DNA of 58,223 nt from an uncultured Spirochaetales bacterium (GCA_949295675.1 CASFMA010000067.1:1-58223), one strand, 5' to 3'. Positions 33,306 to 43,207 are shown, counted from the first letter of the stretch. Translations and numbers: made by a program. Notes: generated by a model from the sequence alone, not told the origin.

Positions 33306-36203
33306 ATGGATTTCTTTCAGGGACAGAAGGGAGCGGGGTTCTCTGTGCTATCAGTGGACGAGCTTCCTGACTACAAGGCAGAGGGTATCTTGTTCGAGCA
33401 TGAGAAGACAGGCTTCCGTGTCTATTTCGTGAACTGCGATGACAAGGAGAGGTTCTTCTCTTATACAGTCTATACACCGCCTGAGAACAGCAAGGGTATC
33501 TCTCATATCCTTGAGCATACCGTGCTGGCTGGCAGCAGAAGGTATCCTGTAAAGGATCCATTCATGCTGCTTTCGCGCAACAGCTGCAATACGTTCCTCA
33601 ATGCGCTCACCGGCGTTGACCGGACTTATTACCCTGCAGCATCTACTGTCATCAAGGATTTCGACAATATATTCGCAGTCTACACCGATGCGATCTTCTC
33701 CCCGCTTCTGCGTGAGGAGACATTCATGCAGGAAGGGATAAGGATAGCTTCCGGCAATGGCCTCCATTTTGAAGGAGTGGTATTCTCCGAGATGCTTGGC
33801 GAGATGGCTGAACATGAGTTCGTGCTATCTTCCGCTTCGACCAAGCCGCTGTTCGGTGATTCTCCTTATCAGTATGAGTCAGGGGGAGATGGAAGGGAGA
33901 TCTGCCGTCTCACATATGATGAGTACAGGAGCGCATATGATAAGTTCTATGTGCCTGGGAATATCACATTGTTCCTCTATGGCGACATGGACGTATGGCA
34001 GAAGCTTTCATTCCTCGATTCAGAGTACCTTGCCGCTCGTGACGGCGGTTGCAGGATAGAGCGAATACAGCCTGCAGAACGCTGGAGAGAGCCACGGCGC
34101 ATAGTCGCATCATCACCTGCAGAGGCAGGTGAAAGCGGTGCCTCCGTCATGCTCTCATGGCTTCTCGGCGACAATGCGGCAGGAGGCGAGAGCACCCTTC
34201 TTTCATTGATTGTCGATATACTTCTCGGATCTTCCGGATGTCCTTTGTACAAGGCTATTGCAGAATCTGATCTCGGCACTGATCTCTCAAGCGAGAGCGG
34301 GATGTGCTCAAGCTACAGGGACCTTGTCTTCTCTGCAGGTTTTGCAGGTGCAAGGGCGGAGGATGCTGACAGGATAGAGTCCTATATTATGGATAGCCTA
34401 TGCAGGATCGTATCGGATGGCTTTGACCAGAAGGCTGTTGAGGCTGCGATAAGGAGGATGGAGTTCTCGCTCAAGGAGATACCTGGCGGCATGCCGATGG
34501 GCATGAGACTGTTTTTCCAGGCTGAGAAGGGACTTACGTTCGGAACGGACATCAAGCGCTTCCTCTCTCCATCTGCCGTGATAAAGGATATAAGAAGGCA
34601 GTGGCAGGAGGATCCAAGATTCTTCGAGCATTGGATAGAAAGAAACCTTCTGGAGAATCCTCATCGTCTCCTTGCTGTCGTAAGGAAGGATCCTGAGGAG
34701 CAGCAGAGGATAGATGACTCTATTTCCAGGGCTCTTCGCGAAAGGGAATGTGAGTATTCCAAGGATAAGGAGGACAGATTCATGGCTTTCCAGCTTGCAC
34801 AGGACCCGCCTGAAGCCCTGCTGTCTGTCCCAAGGCTGTCTGTGTCAGATCTTCCAAGGCGTTTTGAGCGCATAGGCCATACGATAGACGGGAACATCGT
34901 GGAATGCCCGATGATGACAGGCGGCGTTGTCTATACTGACATCCTTTTTGATATATCGGACCTGGATTATGAGGAGCTTGACTATGCGAATGTGTTTTCC
35001 AGGGTGATCTCGATGTGCGATACCCCTGATATGGACTATTCCTCGCTGCAGACCGAGCTCAGGTTCGTGTCAGGCGGCTATGCTTTCTTCGTTGAGTCCG
35101 GTTCTACGGCAGCTGGGGAGGCGAAGGTTTTCCTTGTTTGCCGCCTGAAGTCCCTCCCCGGACTTGAAAAGGACGGGCTCTCTCTCTTCCTGAAGATATT
35201 CTTCGAAGGGATCATCGATGACGAGAAGAGGATCCGTGCAGCTCTTGTTGATATCTCGACGGATTACCAGAGCAGCATAGTGCAGAGCGGGCAGGCATAT
35301 GCGATGAGCGCAGCGGCTGCATCTCTGAGCCCGTCTCTTTATATCGGGGAAAGGCTTACCGGAATCACCTGCTGGTACACGATAGAAAAGATGCTTTCCT
35401 CTGATCTTTCGGCAATCGGGCGGTCACTTGCGGCCATTCGCGGCAAGATACTTTCGCGAGGCAGGGTGATATGCCATATAACAGCTGAGCCTGATGACAT
35501 CCCCGGAGCAAGGGATGCCGTAAAGGCCTTTGTCTCCGCTCTTCCTGAAAGGGGGGCTGCGGGGAAGGCCGTGGAGAGGATAGTCCCACAGCTTCCGGAG
35601 TTCTCTGCGTACACGCTCTCCTCATCGGTCTCGTTCGTTGGGATCGCTGGCCATGGCAGCGCCATGTCCGACAGTGCCTCCTCTGCGGACAAAATCTTCC
35701 TCTCCATATTGTCCACCACCGGACTGTGGAACCTTGTAAGGGAGAAGGGCGGCGCATATGGAGTCGGCGCCTACCTTGACTACATAGAGAGGATATGGTC
35801 GTTCTATTCATACAGGGATCCAAGGCTTGATGGCACGATCAAGGACCTGAGGAAGGCTGTCGAGGATTTCTCTGCCGATGATGAGAGGCTGTCCGATGCC
35901 CTGATAGCGGAGCTGTCACGTACACTGAGGCCTGTAGCCCCTGCGATACGCTCGCTCATTGATATAAGAAGGACTGTCTACGGGATAAGCGATGATGAGA
36001 GGGAACGGAAGCTTGATGAGATATTGTCGCTCTCTGTTTCGGACATAATGCAGGCGAGGGACAGGTTCCTCAGATCGCTTCAGCTTCTGCATGTTGCGGC
36101 GATCGGTGACAGGAATGCTGTAGAGAAGTCGTCATTCCCGTTCACTTCAAGGAGCCTTCCTCTCTCCTCTGTGGTACAATCAGGGGATGAGGAGGCAGAA
36201 TGA
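33306..36203 (+). CDS. M16C insulinase-family metalloprotease (PreP-like)
   Basis: 965 residues. The inverted zinc motif HxxEH is H67-E70-H71 (ISHILEHTVLAGS), with the distal glutamate in FSEMLGEMAEHE. The length and the middle M16C-associated region match the presequence-protease branch, a closed-chamber peptidase degrading unstructured peptides; bacterial members are cytoplasmic or periplasmic, and no signal peptide is visible here. The C-terminal half has KGGAYGVGAYLDY typical of the inactive domain. The stop overlaps glpK by 4 bp. Confidence 0.9.
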   Translation: MDFFQGQKGAGFSVLSVDELPDYKAEGILFEHEKTGFRVYFVNCDDKERFFSYTVYTPPENSKGISHILEHTVLAGSRRYPVKDPFMLLSRNSCNTFLNALTGVDRTYYPAASTVIKDFDNIFAVYTDAIFSPLLREETFMQEGIRIASGNGLHFEGVVFSEMLGEMAEHEFVLSSASTKPLFGDSPYQYESGGDGREICRLTYDEYRSAYDKFYVPGNITLFLYGDMDVWQKLSFLDSEYLAARDGGCRIERIQPAERWREPRRIVASSPAEAGESGASVMLSWLLGDNAAGGESTLLSLIVDILLGSSGCPLYKAIAESDLGTDLSSESGMCSSYRDLVFSAGFAGARAEDADRIESYIMDSLCRIVSDGFDQKAVEAAIRRMEFSLKEIPGGMPMGMRLFFQAEKGLTFGTDIKRFLSPSAVIKDIRRQWQEDPRFFEHWIERNLLENPHRLLAVVRKDPEEQQRIDDSISRALRERECEYSKDKEDRFMAFQLAQDPPEALLSVPRLSVSDLPRRFERIGHTIDGNIVECPMMTGGVVYTDILFDISDLDYEELDYANVFSRVISMCDTPDMDYSSLQTELRFVSGGYAFFVESGSTAAGEAKVFLVCRLKSLPGLEKDGLSLFLKIFFEGIIDDEKRIRAALVDISTDYQSSIVQSGQAYAMSAAAASLSPSLYIGERLTGITCWYTIEKMLSSDLSAIGRSLAAIRGKILSRGRVICHITAEPDDIPGARDAVKAFVSALPERGAAGKAVERIVPQLPEFSAYTLSSSVSFVGIAGHGSAMSDSASSADKIFLSILSTTGLWNLVREKGGAYGVGAYLDYIERIWSFYSYRDPRLDGTIKDLRKAVEDFSADDERLSDALIAELSRTLRPVAPAIRSLIDIRRTVYGISDDERERKLDEILSLSVSDIMQARDRFLRSLQLLHVAAIGDRNAVEKSSFPFTSRSLPLSSVVQSGDEEAE

Positions 36204-37696
36204 AGTACATAGGAGCGATCGATCAGGGGACTACAAGCACGAGATTCATGATCTTCTCTTCAGATGGGGCTGTGGTGTCATCTTCGCAGATAGAGCATAG
36301 ACAGATATGCCCGAGGCCGGGCTGGGTCGAGCATGATGCTGATGAGATATGGGGCAACACGTGCCGCGTGATAGCTGAAGCCCTGGACAAGGCGGGCCTT
36401 TCAGGCTCTGACATATCAGCTGTAGGCATAACCAACCAGCGTGAGACCATAATCCCGCTCAGGCGTTCAGATGGCAGGACTCTGCATAATGCCATAGTGT
36501 GGCAGGACCTTCGCGGAAGCGATTATGTGGAGAGCCTCAAGGCGAAGCTTGCGGAGGATGTGCTGAAGAAAAGGACCGGTCTGCTTTATTCACCTTATTT
36601 CTCAGCTTCCAAGATCAGGTGGCTTCTTGACAACTCCAAGGCTGTGGGCAAGGCCGCTTCAGATGACGATCTGGTGTTCTGCACCATGGACTCCTTCATA
36701 GTCAACAGGCTGACAGGCGGCAGCGTCACCGTCACAGATGTCACGAATGCCTCACGCTACATGCTGATGGACATAAGGACTCTTGACTGGGATGATGATA
36801 TGCTATCCCTCACAGGCATAAGCAGGAGCTTCCTTCCCAGCATAGTATCATCTTCAGGGGTGATCTACGGATATACATCACCTGATGGCCCGTTCGGGGC
36901 GTCAATACCTGTAGCCGGGATACTCGGGGATCAACAGGCTGCGCTCTTCGGGCAGGCGTGCTTCTCTCCAGGGGAGTCGAAGTGCACCTACGGGACAGGA
37001 TGCTTCATGCTTACCAACATAGGCGCTGAGCCATGTGTCTCGGAGCATGGGCTGCTGACGACTGTTGCTTACCGGATAGAAGGGAAAAGCCCCGTATACG
37101 CTCTGGAGGGCTCCGTAGCTGTTGCGGGGGCCCTGATACAGTGGGTCAGGGATGACCTCGGGCTTGTTAAGAGCGCCAAGGAGCTTGATGAGGAGGCGGA
37201 GTCTGTCGTTGATTCTGGAGGTGTCTACATAGTTCCAGCGTTCTCCGGGCTCTTCGCGCCATATTGGCGCAGCGATGCGCGTGGTGTGATCGTAGGCCTC
37301 ACCAGATATGCGAAGAAATCCCACATCTGCCGTGCCGTGCTGGAATCGACTGCATTCCAGGCAAATGATCTCAAGGATGCGATGGAGCTTGACAGCGGTG
37401 TCAGGATCGAGAGCCTCAAAGCCGATGGCGGCATGACCAACTCGATGCCTCTCATGGTCTTCCAGGCCGATATAATGCAGATCCCGGTGATAAGGCCGCA
37501 GATAAATGAGACGACGTGCCTGGGGGCTGCATATGCTGCGGGCCTCTCTGTCGGCGTGTGGAAGGATGTGGAGAGCCTTCGCGGATATTGGAAAGAACAG
37601 ATGCGATGGCTTGGCACAATGGATGACAAGGAGAGAGAAAACAAGCTACGATACTGGAAGAAGGCGGTTAGCCGCACCCTTTCCTGGGTTGAGTGA
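36200..37696 (+). CDS. glpK: Glycerol kinase
   Basis: 498 residues, the normal length, FGGY family. YIGAIDQGTTSTRFMIF is the phosphate-1 motif, GITNQRETII and TNASRYMLMDI line the glycerol site, ILGDQQAALFGQ is the catalytic aspartate region, and SLKADGGMTNSMPLM near the C-terminus matches the family signature. It phosphorylates glycerol to glycerol-3-phosphate. It overlaps the M16C protease gene by 4 bp and precedes cdaA by 12 bp; glpF and glpD are not adjacent. Confidence 0.95.
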   Translation: MKYIGAIDQGTTSTRFMIFSSDGAVVSSSQIEHRQICPRPGWVEHDADEIWGNTCRVIAEALDKAGLSGSDISAVGITNQRETIIPLRRSDGRTLHNAIVWQDLRGSDYVESLKAKLAEDVLKKRTGLLYSPYFSASKIRWLLDNSKAVGKAASDDDLVFCTMDSFIVNRLTGGSVTVTDVTNASRYMLMDIRTLDWDDDMLSLTGISRSFLPSIVSSSGVIYGYTSPDGPFGASIPVAGILGDQQAALFGQACFSPGESKCTYGTGCFMLTNIGAEPCVSEHGLLTTVAYRIEGKSPVYALEGSVAVAGALIQWVRDDLGLVKSAKELDEEAESVVDSGGVYIVPAFSGLFAPYWRSDARGVIVGLTRYAKKSHICRAVLESTAFQANDLKDAMELDSGVRIESLKADGGMTNSMPLMVFQADIMQIPVIRPQINETTCLGAAYAAGLSVGVWKDVESLRGYWKEQMRWLGTMDDKERENKLRYWKKAVSRTLSWVE

Positions 37697-37708
37697 TAAG
37701 GAGTCGTG

Positions 37709-38524
37709 ATGTTTCAGGTTTTTGCAGAACTGAGCATAATGAGCTATATAAGGCTGCTTGTAGAGACAGCGGTCCTGACGTTCGTCATATACAGGCTGTA
37801 TGTCGCTATCTCCGACACGAAGGCGACAGAGGTCTTTGGCCTGGTTTTCGCAATAGTGGTGGCATATCTTCTCTTCCGTGTGTTCGGCCTTGATGTGCTG
37901 ACGCTCATCATAGAGAAGCTGATGGTGCCGTTCCTTATGCTTCTGTGCGTGTTCTATCATCCTGAGCTCCGCCGGGCGCTCTCATCATCTTTTACGAGGA
38001 AATCGAGATTCTTCCGCATCGGAGTCCAGACGACAAGCGAGCAGATCGATTCGATACTCAACGCCTGCAATATACTTGTCGAGAAGAAGAGGGGAGCCCT
38101 CATCGTTTTCCCGCGCCATACGGATATCCAGTCGATACTGGAGTCAGGAACGAAGGTGAACGGCGACCTGTCCTCAACGCTTCTTCTTACGATATTCGAC
38201 CACGATACGCCTCTTCATGATGGTGCGGCTGTCGTTATCGGCGGACGCATAGCATATGCTGCCTGTTATCTGCCCCTGTCGGAGCAGAAAGGGATAAAGG
38301 CGACATTCGGTACAAGGCACAGGGCTGCACTTGGCCTTGCCGAGGCATCAGATGCGATTGTCCTCGTCGTCTCCGAGGAAACCGGTGCGATATCCCTGGC
38401 TTATAACGCGAATATCTACTATAACCTCTCGAATGCGACGATAAAGCGCACTCTTCTATCGCTCTTCAGCTATCGCGATGTGATTCCTCAGGAGTCAAAG
38501 GAGTCGGCAAGTGAAGCAGAGTAA
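37709..38524 (+). CDS. cdaA: Diadenylate cyclase CdaA
   Basis: 271 residues. Three N-terminal transmembrane helices (within about 10-90) precede a DAC domain that makes c-di-AMP from two ATP. The catalytic DGA is in TPLHDGAAVVIGG, and the RHR motif is in FGTRHRAALGLAEAS, followed by VVSEETGAISLAY. The ATG at 37709 is chosen over the GTG at 37706 because AAGGAG then lies 5 nt away. It is directly followed by the YbbR-domain regulator, the standard cdaA-cdaR order. Confidence 0.95.
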   Translation: MFQVFAELSIMSYIRLLVETAVLTFVIYRLYVAISDTKATEVFGLVFAIVVAYLLFRVFGLDVLTLIIEKLMVPFLMLLCVFYHPELRRALSSSFTRKSRFFRIGVQTTSEQIDSILNACNILVEKKRGALIVFPRHTDIQSILESGTKVNGDLSSTLLLTIFDHDTPLHDGAAVVIGGRIAYAACYLPLSEQKGIKATFGTRHRAALGLAEASDAIVLVVSEETGAISLAYNANIYYNLSNATIKRTLLSLFSYRDVIPQESKESASEAE

Positions 38525-38909
38525 GACAATCTCAACAATCCTTACCAACTGGATTCCCAAGGTCTTCTCATTCCTGATCGCGCTTTTTATCGTGCTGGCG
38601 GTGAGGTTCATGAACGTGAATGACAGGGTTGTCACGCTTCCTCTTGAAGTGACGCTCCCTGAATCATATTCAGCGGTGTCCCTTGTCCCTGATACCGTGG
38701 ATGTCGTGATAACCGGTTCTGACAGCATAATCTATCTCGTGGAGCCTGAGACGATAAAAGCCTATGCTGATTTCTCATCTGTATCAGGGCCAGGAATCAC
38801 GCGTGTGCCTGTCACCCTCGAATATGCAGGCGACATCTTCACGGCAGATGGCCTTACTGTATCGGCACGGCCGTCCAGCGTCAGGATTCTCTTCGAGGAA
38901 AAGCTGTGA
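38511..38909 (+). CDS. cdaR: YbbR-domain protein, short CdaR-like regulator
   Basis: 132 residues, starting at GTG 38511 and overlapping cdaA by 14 bp. One N-terminal transmembrane helix (about 10-32, FSFLIALFIVLAVRFM) is followed by a single YbbR repeat (LPLEVTLPESYSAVSLVPD, VDVVITGS). CdaR of Firmicutes has several YbbR repeats; this is a minimal version. By family knowledge it binds and modulates CdaA at the membrane. The start of acpS overlaps its stop. Confidence 0.82.
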   Translation: MKQSKTISTILTNWIPKVFSFLIALFIVLAVRFMNVNDRVVTLPLEVTLPESYSAVSLVPDTVDVVITGSDSIIYLVEPETIKAYADFSSVSGPGITRVPVTLEYAGDIFTADGLTVSARPSSVRILFEEKL

Positions 38910-39244
38910 TAAAAGGCATCGGTGTAGATATCTGCCGCTGTTCAAGGTTCGAAGGGAAGGAAAGGCGATTCCTTGAGAGGATATTCACAGATGAAGAGCT
39001 TTCAATCTCTTCACGGAGTGAATATCTTGCATCCCGCTTCGCCGCGAAGGAAGCATTCTCGAAAGCGCTTGGGACAGGCATAAGGGGATTTTCCCTCAAG
39101 GAGATATCCGTACGCGAGGATGAGCTTGGGAAGCCTTATCTCTTCCTATCCGGACGGGCCGCGCTGATGGCGTCAGGCCTTTCTATCTTTCTCTCCATCT
39201 CGCATGAGAGGGAATATGCTGTCGCTATGGTGGTTGTGGAATGA
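38906..39244 (+). CDS. acpS: Holo-[acyl-carrier-protein] synthase
   Basis: 112 residues. GIGVDICRCSRFEG holds the Mg-binding aspartate, and RFAAKEAFSKALGTGI the second motif of the AcpS family, which transfers phosphopantetheine from CoA to ACP. The GTG start at 38906 overlaps the cdaR stop (GTGA) and the stop overlaps truA by 4 bp. Confidence 0.93.
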   Translation: MIKGIGVDICRCSRFEGKERRFLERIFTDEELSISSRSEYLASRFAAKEAFSKALGTGIRGFSLKEISVREDELGKPYLFLSGRAALMASGLSIFLSISHEREYAVAMVVVE

Positions 39245-40086
39245 GAAGCGACTGGAACCGTCCCGATACCTATGATATGCCTAAGGAAGGTGAGCGCAGG
39301 ATAATGCTCCGTGTCTCATATGATGGCTCTGAGTACCATGGGTGGCAGTCTCAGGGTGGGCTTCCTTCTGTGCAGGGTACTATCTCGGATGTGCTTTCAG
39401 CTGTCACAGGCTGTGAGACTGTCGTATATGGCTCTGGCCGCACCGATTCAGGTGTGCATGCGCTTTCACAGGCCTGCCATTTCGATACATCATCGATGAT
39501 CGAGCCTGGGAAATTTGCCGTGATACTCAACACCAAGCTCCCGAAGAGCATAAGGGTGCTCTCTTCATCAGCTGCCCCGGAAGGGTTCCATGCACGGTAC
39601 TCGACGATGTCCAGGGAGTACTGGTATCTGATAAAGGAGAGCTGTGCGATGCTTCCGTTTGACAGGGGCCATGTCTCGCCTGTGAAGAAGCTTCCTCCAG
39701 TGCCGCTTCTGTCATCCTATGCGTCGGTGCTTGTCGGGACTCACGATTTCACGACTTTTGCGTCAGCGCGTGATCAGTCGCTTTCACGTGTCCGTGATAT
39801 ATACATCTCCGAATGGGATGTCATTGCAGACGCATATGGCATGCCGGTCCTGCGTTACAGGACTGCCGGCAATGCTTTTCTCTACCATCAGGTAAGGAGC
39901 ATGGTCGGCACGATGATCGAGGCTGCGGCTGCAGGGGAGGATGAGGGCAGCTTCCGCTCAAGGCTTGAGGCCAGGGACAGGGAGAAGGCTCTCCGCACAG
40001 CGCCCTCCGATGGCCTGTACCTGGCATCTGTCAGTTATGATGCTGCGGAGTATCAGTGGTTTGAGGATAGATATGGGAAGCAGTAA
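39241..40086 (+). CDS. truA: tRNA pseudouridine38-40 synthase
   Basis: 281 residues. The catalytic aspartate is D69 in GSGRTDSGVHALSQ. LRVSYDGSEYHGWQSQ opens the conserved core and NAFLYHQVRSMVGTM is the C-terminal TruA signature. About 20 residues precede the core, so an internal ATG (codon 13 or 22) could be the true start, but ATGA coupling with acpS supports 39241. It modifies the anticodon arm of many tRNAs. Confidence 0.93.
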   Translation: MRSDWNRPDTYDMPKEGERRIMLRVSYDGSEYHGWQSQGGLPSVQGTISDVLSAVTGCETVVYGSGRTDSGVHALSQACHFDTSSMIEPGKFAVILNTKLPKSIRVLSSSAAPEGFHARYSTMSREYWYLIKESCAMLPFDRGHVSPVKKLPPVPLLSSYASVLVGTHDFTTFASARDQSLSRVRDIYISEWDVIADAYGMPVLRYRTAGNAFLYHQVRSMVGTMIEAAAAGEDEGSFRSRLEARDREKALRTAPSDGLYLASVSYDAAEYQWFEDRYGKQ

Positions 40087-40741
40087 GGCCGGACTGGAAT
40101 ATCTTATGAGCCTTGTCGACGAGGCTGAACGCATCATCATGTCAGATCCGCTTGCCGAGGACCATGAAGTTCTTTCATACAGTCTGGAAAGCCCTGCTGA
40201 TGGCAGATGCTCTGATTTCCATCGCTCAGCAGCTTCCTGCCATGACTGCGATGGATACATGTCCCGCACAGTGTTTCCTCGCCCGATGCTCAAGAAGAGC
40301 TCAAGGATCATGTTCATAATGGGAAAGCCTGATGGAAGCATGATGCTTGAAGGCAGCCGCATTGCAGACTTCAGGAAGTGGTGGCATGACTCTCTTCTGC
40401 TTCAGGAAGGAGAGTGGTCCCTTACTTCCATAATAAAATGCCCTGTGCAGGTTTTCTCAGATGCAGCTGCGGATGCTTGCAGAGGCTATCTTAAGGAAGA
40501 GATGGAGGAATACGCGCCGGAAGCCCTTGTCATACTTGGAGCGGACGCCGCAAGGTACATGCTCAGGCGGGATGGTTCGATCGATAAGTTCCTGAAGAGG
40601 CGTTTCATGATAAACCACATACCGGCATTCGTCTCTCCTTCGCTTGAGGAGTACGCAGCCAATCCATCGCTCAGGCGCGCCATATGGGAGAACTTCCTCT
40701 TCATAAGAAGCACGCTCTCCCTTGATAAGAGGCAGCCGTGA
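40073..40741 (+). CDS. Divergent family-4-like uracil-DNA glycosylase
   Basis: 222 residues. Four cysteines, C56 and C59 (CHDC), C123 (IIKCP) and C136 (DACRGYL), match the arrangement of the 4Fe-4S cluster in family-4 UDGs. FIMGKPDGS replaces the usual GEAPG motif 1, LVILGADAARYML is the central strand-loop, and INHIPAFVSPS replaces HPSP motif 2. It is therefore a UDG-fold protein with altered active-site motifs; uracil excision is not assured. GAGG lies 7 nt before the ATG. It overlaps truA by 14 bp and priA by 4 bp. Confidence 0.72.
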   Translation: MGSSKAGLEYLMSLVDEAERIIMSDPLAEDHEVLSYSLESPADGRCSDFHRSAASCHDCDGYMSRTVFPRPMLKKSSRIMFIMGKPDGSMMLEGSRIADFRKWWHDSLLLQEGEWSLTSIIKCPVQVFSDAAADACRGYLKEEMEEYAPEALVILGADAARYMLRRDGSIDKFLKRRFMINHIPAFVSPSLEEYAANPSLRRAIWENFLFIRSTLSLDKRQP

Positions 40742-42699
40742 GATATGCAGAAGTCCTTCTCCAGCTTCCATATGAGGCAAGCTACAGCTATATAGTTCCT
40801 GAGAAGCTCGAGGGAAAAGCCGTGTTCGGCACACGGTGCATAGTGCCGTTTGGCAAGCGGACGATGACGGGCTTCATCATATCTGTGTCAGATGAAAAGC
40901 CTTCCGGGGATTTCGCTCTCAGGGAAATCATAAGGATGATTGATGACTCGCCTGTCTTCAACGAGGCCCTTCTTGACATAGCGCGATGGATGGGCAGGAT
41001 GTATTTCTCGCCTGCAGGGCTGTCTCTTTCCATGATGATCCCGTCGGGACGGAGGGAAAGCGAGATAAGTCCTTTCTATGAGCCTGTCTCATTCAGGAGG
41101 ATCGAGACACTGACATCTGATCAGGAACACGCACTCTCGCAGCTCAGGGAAGGGAACGGCGGCGTGTACTATCTTTTCGGTGCCACAGGATCAGGGAAGA
41201 GCGAGGTGTATCTCAGGCGGGCAGAGGATAAGATAAGCGAAGGGAAGCAGGTGCTGTACCTCGTGCCTGAGATAACGCTTACGGAACAGCTTTCCGAAGA
41301 GGTTTATTCACGCTTCTCCGGCCGTGTCGCGATACTGCATTCATCCCTTACTCCATCGCAGCGCCTGAAGGCCTGGCATCAGATAATAAACGGGGAAGTT
41401 GATCTTGTGATAGGAGCGCGCAGCAGTGTCTTCGCCCCTTTCAGGAACCTTGGGCTCATCATACTGGATGAGGAGCATGAGACCTCATACAAGTCAGGGA
41501 ATGCTCCACGCTACCATGCACGCCAGGTTGCGCAGTACAGGGCTGGCAAGGAGCATGCTGAGTTCATCATGGGCTCGGCAACACCATCTCTTGAGGCCTG
41601 GAAGCTCATGTCTGAGCATAAGATCCACCGCATAGACATGAAGACAAGGGCAGGCGGCGGCAGCTTCCCACGGGTTGACATAGTCAATATACGCGGAGAG
41701 AAAGGGAATATATCAGCTGAGCTTGAGAAGGCCATGCGGGAGGCTCTCTCTGATAAGAAAGGCGTGCTCCTGTTCCTGAACAGGCGTGGTTATACCTATG
41801 GCTATGTCTGTTCTTCCTGCGGACATGTCCTGACATGCCCGAACTGCTCTGTCTCCCTTACTTATCATAAGAAGGGCAGCAAGCTCGTATGCCACACATG
41901 CGGCTATACATGCCAGGCTTCAAGGGTATGCCCTGAGTGCGGTTCATACGATCTCTCACCGCGTGGCTTCGGTACGGAGAATATAGAGGAAGAGATACGC
42001 GGCCTCTTCCCTTACGCGCGTGTTGCCAGGCTTGATACTGACACAGCGTCCGAGAAGAAGGGCAATGTGCAGGAGATACTCCATGGCTTCAGGGACGGGG
42101 AGATTGATATACTCCTTGGAACCCAGATGATAGCGAAGGGGCTCAATTTCCCATCGATATCGCTAGTTGGGGTCATAAACGCTGATTCGTCCCTGTCTCT
42201 TCCGGACTTCAGGGCTGCCGAGCGTACGTTTGACCTTATCCATCAGGTCGCTGGACGGGCTGGCCGATATCGTGACGATGGGCGTGTGATAATCCAGACG
42301 TCGGATCCGATGGCCCCTGCTGTGAGATGTGCTGCAGAAAATGATCTGGAATCGTTTTACCGCATCGAGATGAAGAACAGGAAGGATACTCTCTTCCCGC
42401 CGTATTCACGGCTTGTCAACCTGACTGTAAGGGGCAAGGACGAGCGCCGTACAAGGGATGGTGCGGAAGAGATTGAGCGCATAGCCTGGAAGCTTGAGGA
42501 AAGATACGAGGATGTGGAGGTGTTCTCTGCATCCCCATCGCCGATAGAGCGCAAGGCCATGTACTATAGATACCACGTGCTTCTACGCTCCGTATCTGCT
42601 TCAGCTCTCCTGAAGTTCACTTCCGAACTGCTTGCGATGCTGTCCCTGCATTCATCGCTTTATCTTGAGATCGACACGGATCCTGTGAGCCTCGCCTGA
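40738..42699 (+). CDS. priA: Primosomal protein N' (replication restart helicase)
   Basis: 653 residues, slightly short for PriA. An N-terminal DNA-binding domain (MRYAEVLLQLPYEASYSYIV) is followed by Walker A FGATGSGKSEVYL, LVPEITLTEQL, the DEEH box LIILDEEHETSYKS, and a zinc-binding insertion with paired CxxC motifs (CSSCGHVLTCPNC, CHTCG, CPECG). The helicase C-terminus has LLGTQMIAKGLNFP and HQVAGRAGRY. It reloads the replisome at stalled forks. GTG start overlaps the preceding stop. Last gene of the cdaA cluster. Confidence 0.95.
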   Translation: MRYAEVLLQLPYEASYSYIVPEKLEGKAVFGTRCIVPFGKRTMTGFIISVSDEKPSGDFALREIIRMIDDSPVFNEALLDIARWMGRMYFSPAGLSLSMMIPSGRRESEISPFYEPVSFRRIETLTSDQEHALSQLREGNGGVYYLFGATGSGKSEVYLRRAEDKISEGKQVLYLVPEITLTEQLSEEVYSRFSGRVAILHSSLTPSQRLKAWHQIINGEVDLVIGARSSVFAPFRNLGLIILDEEHETSYKSGNAPRYHARQVAQYRAGKEHAEFIMGSATPSLEAWKLMSEHKIHRIDMKTRAGGGSFPRVDIVNIRGEKGNISAELEKAMREALSDKKGVLLFLNRRGYTYGYVCSSCGHVLTCPNCSVSLTYHKKGSKLVCHTCGYTCQASRVCPECGSYDLSPRGFGTENIEEEIRGLFPYARVARLDTDTASEKKGNVQEILHGFRDGEIDILLGTQMIAKGLNFPSISLVGVINADSSLSLPDFRAAERTFDLIHQVAGRAGRYRDDGRVIIQTSDPMAPAVRCAAENDLESFYRIEMKNRKDTLFPPYSRLVNLTVRGKDERRTRDGAEEIERIAWKLEERYEDVEVFSASPSPIERKAMYYRYHVLLRSVSASALLKFTSELLAMLSLHSSLYLEIDTDPVSLA

Positions 42700-42701
42700 A
42701 G

Positions 42702-43166
42702 CTACATCTTCGACACATCTATCCAGGCTGCTGCGTTCGAGAGCTTTTCCAGCTCTGCCGGGGTGAGCTCTATTGCGCTGTTCGGGGAGCCTGCTGCCGG
42801 GAAGACCGTGCCGAAGCGCTTGAGCGAGTTGTCAAGATAGACCTTGACGCCTTCCTTCACCGCAAATGGACACACGCCTCCTACAGGATGGCCTGTGGCA
42901 TTCTCTACATCCTCCAGAGCTATCATGCGAGCTTTCTCGTGGAAGATGTCCTTGAATTTGCGGTTGTCTATCTTCGTATCGCCAGCAAGGACGATTATGA
43001 TCGCTCCGCCTGCTGTCATGAACGACATGCTCTTTGCTATGCGAGCCTCTTCTGTATTCAGATCAGCCGCAGCTTCCTTGACAGTAGCTGATGACTCCTG
43101 GAATTCCAGGATGTCCCCGTCTTTGCCGTATTTTCTGAGGTATTCTCTTACATTCTCGATGCTCAT
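42702..43166 (-). CDS. YbaK/EbsC-family aminoacyl-tRNA deacylase
   Basis: 154 residues. The family clears mischarged tRNA (for example Cys- or Ala-tRNAPro) in trans. Typical segments are IAKSMSFMTAGGAIIIVLAGD with the conserved lysine, ATGHPVGGVCPFAV and VYLDNSLKRFGTVFPAAGSP. The exact substrate is not readable. The start has no Shine-Dalgarno and follows TAAAAT by 6 nt. It is convergent with priA, 2 bp between stops. Confidence 0.88.
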   Translation of the reverse strand: MSIENVREYLRKYGKDGDILEFQESSATVKEAAADLNTEEARIAKSMSFMTAGGAIIIVLAGDTKIDNRKFKDIFHEKARMIALEDVENATGHPVGGVCPFAVKEGVKVYLDNSLKRFGTVFPAAGSPNSAIELTPAELEKLSNAAAWIDVSKM

Positions 43167-43172
43167 GTGGCG

Positions 43173-43178
43173 ATTTTA
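43173..43178 (-). promoter_or_regulatory. Predicted leaderless -10 box of the deacylase gene
   Basis: TAAAAT on the minus strand (43178-43173), 6 nt before the ATG at 43166. The -35 is weak. Confidence 0.5.
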
Positions 43179-43207
43179 GCACCTTTTGCATCATTTTTCT
43201 CCCCTGG

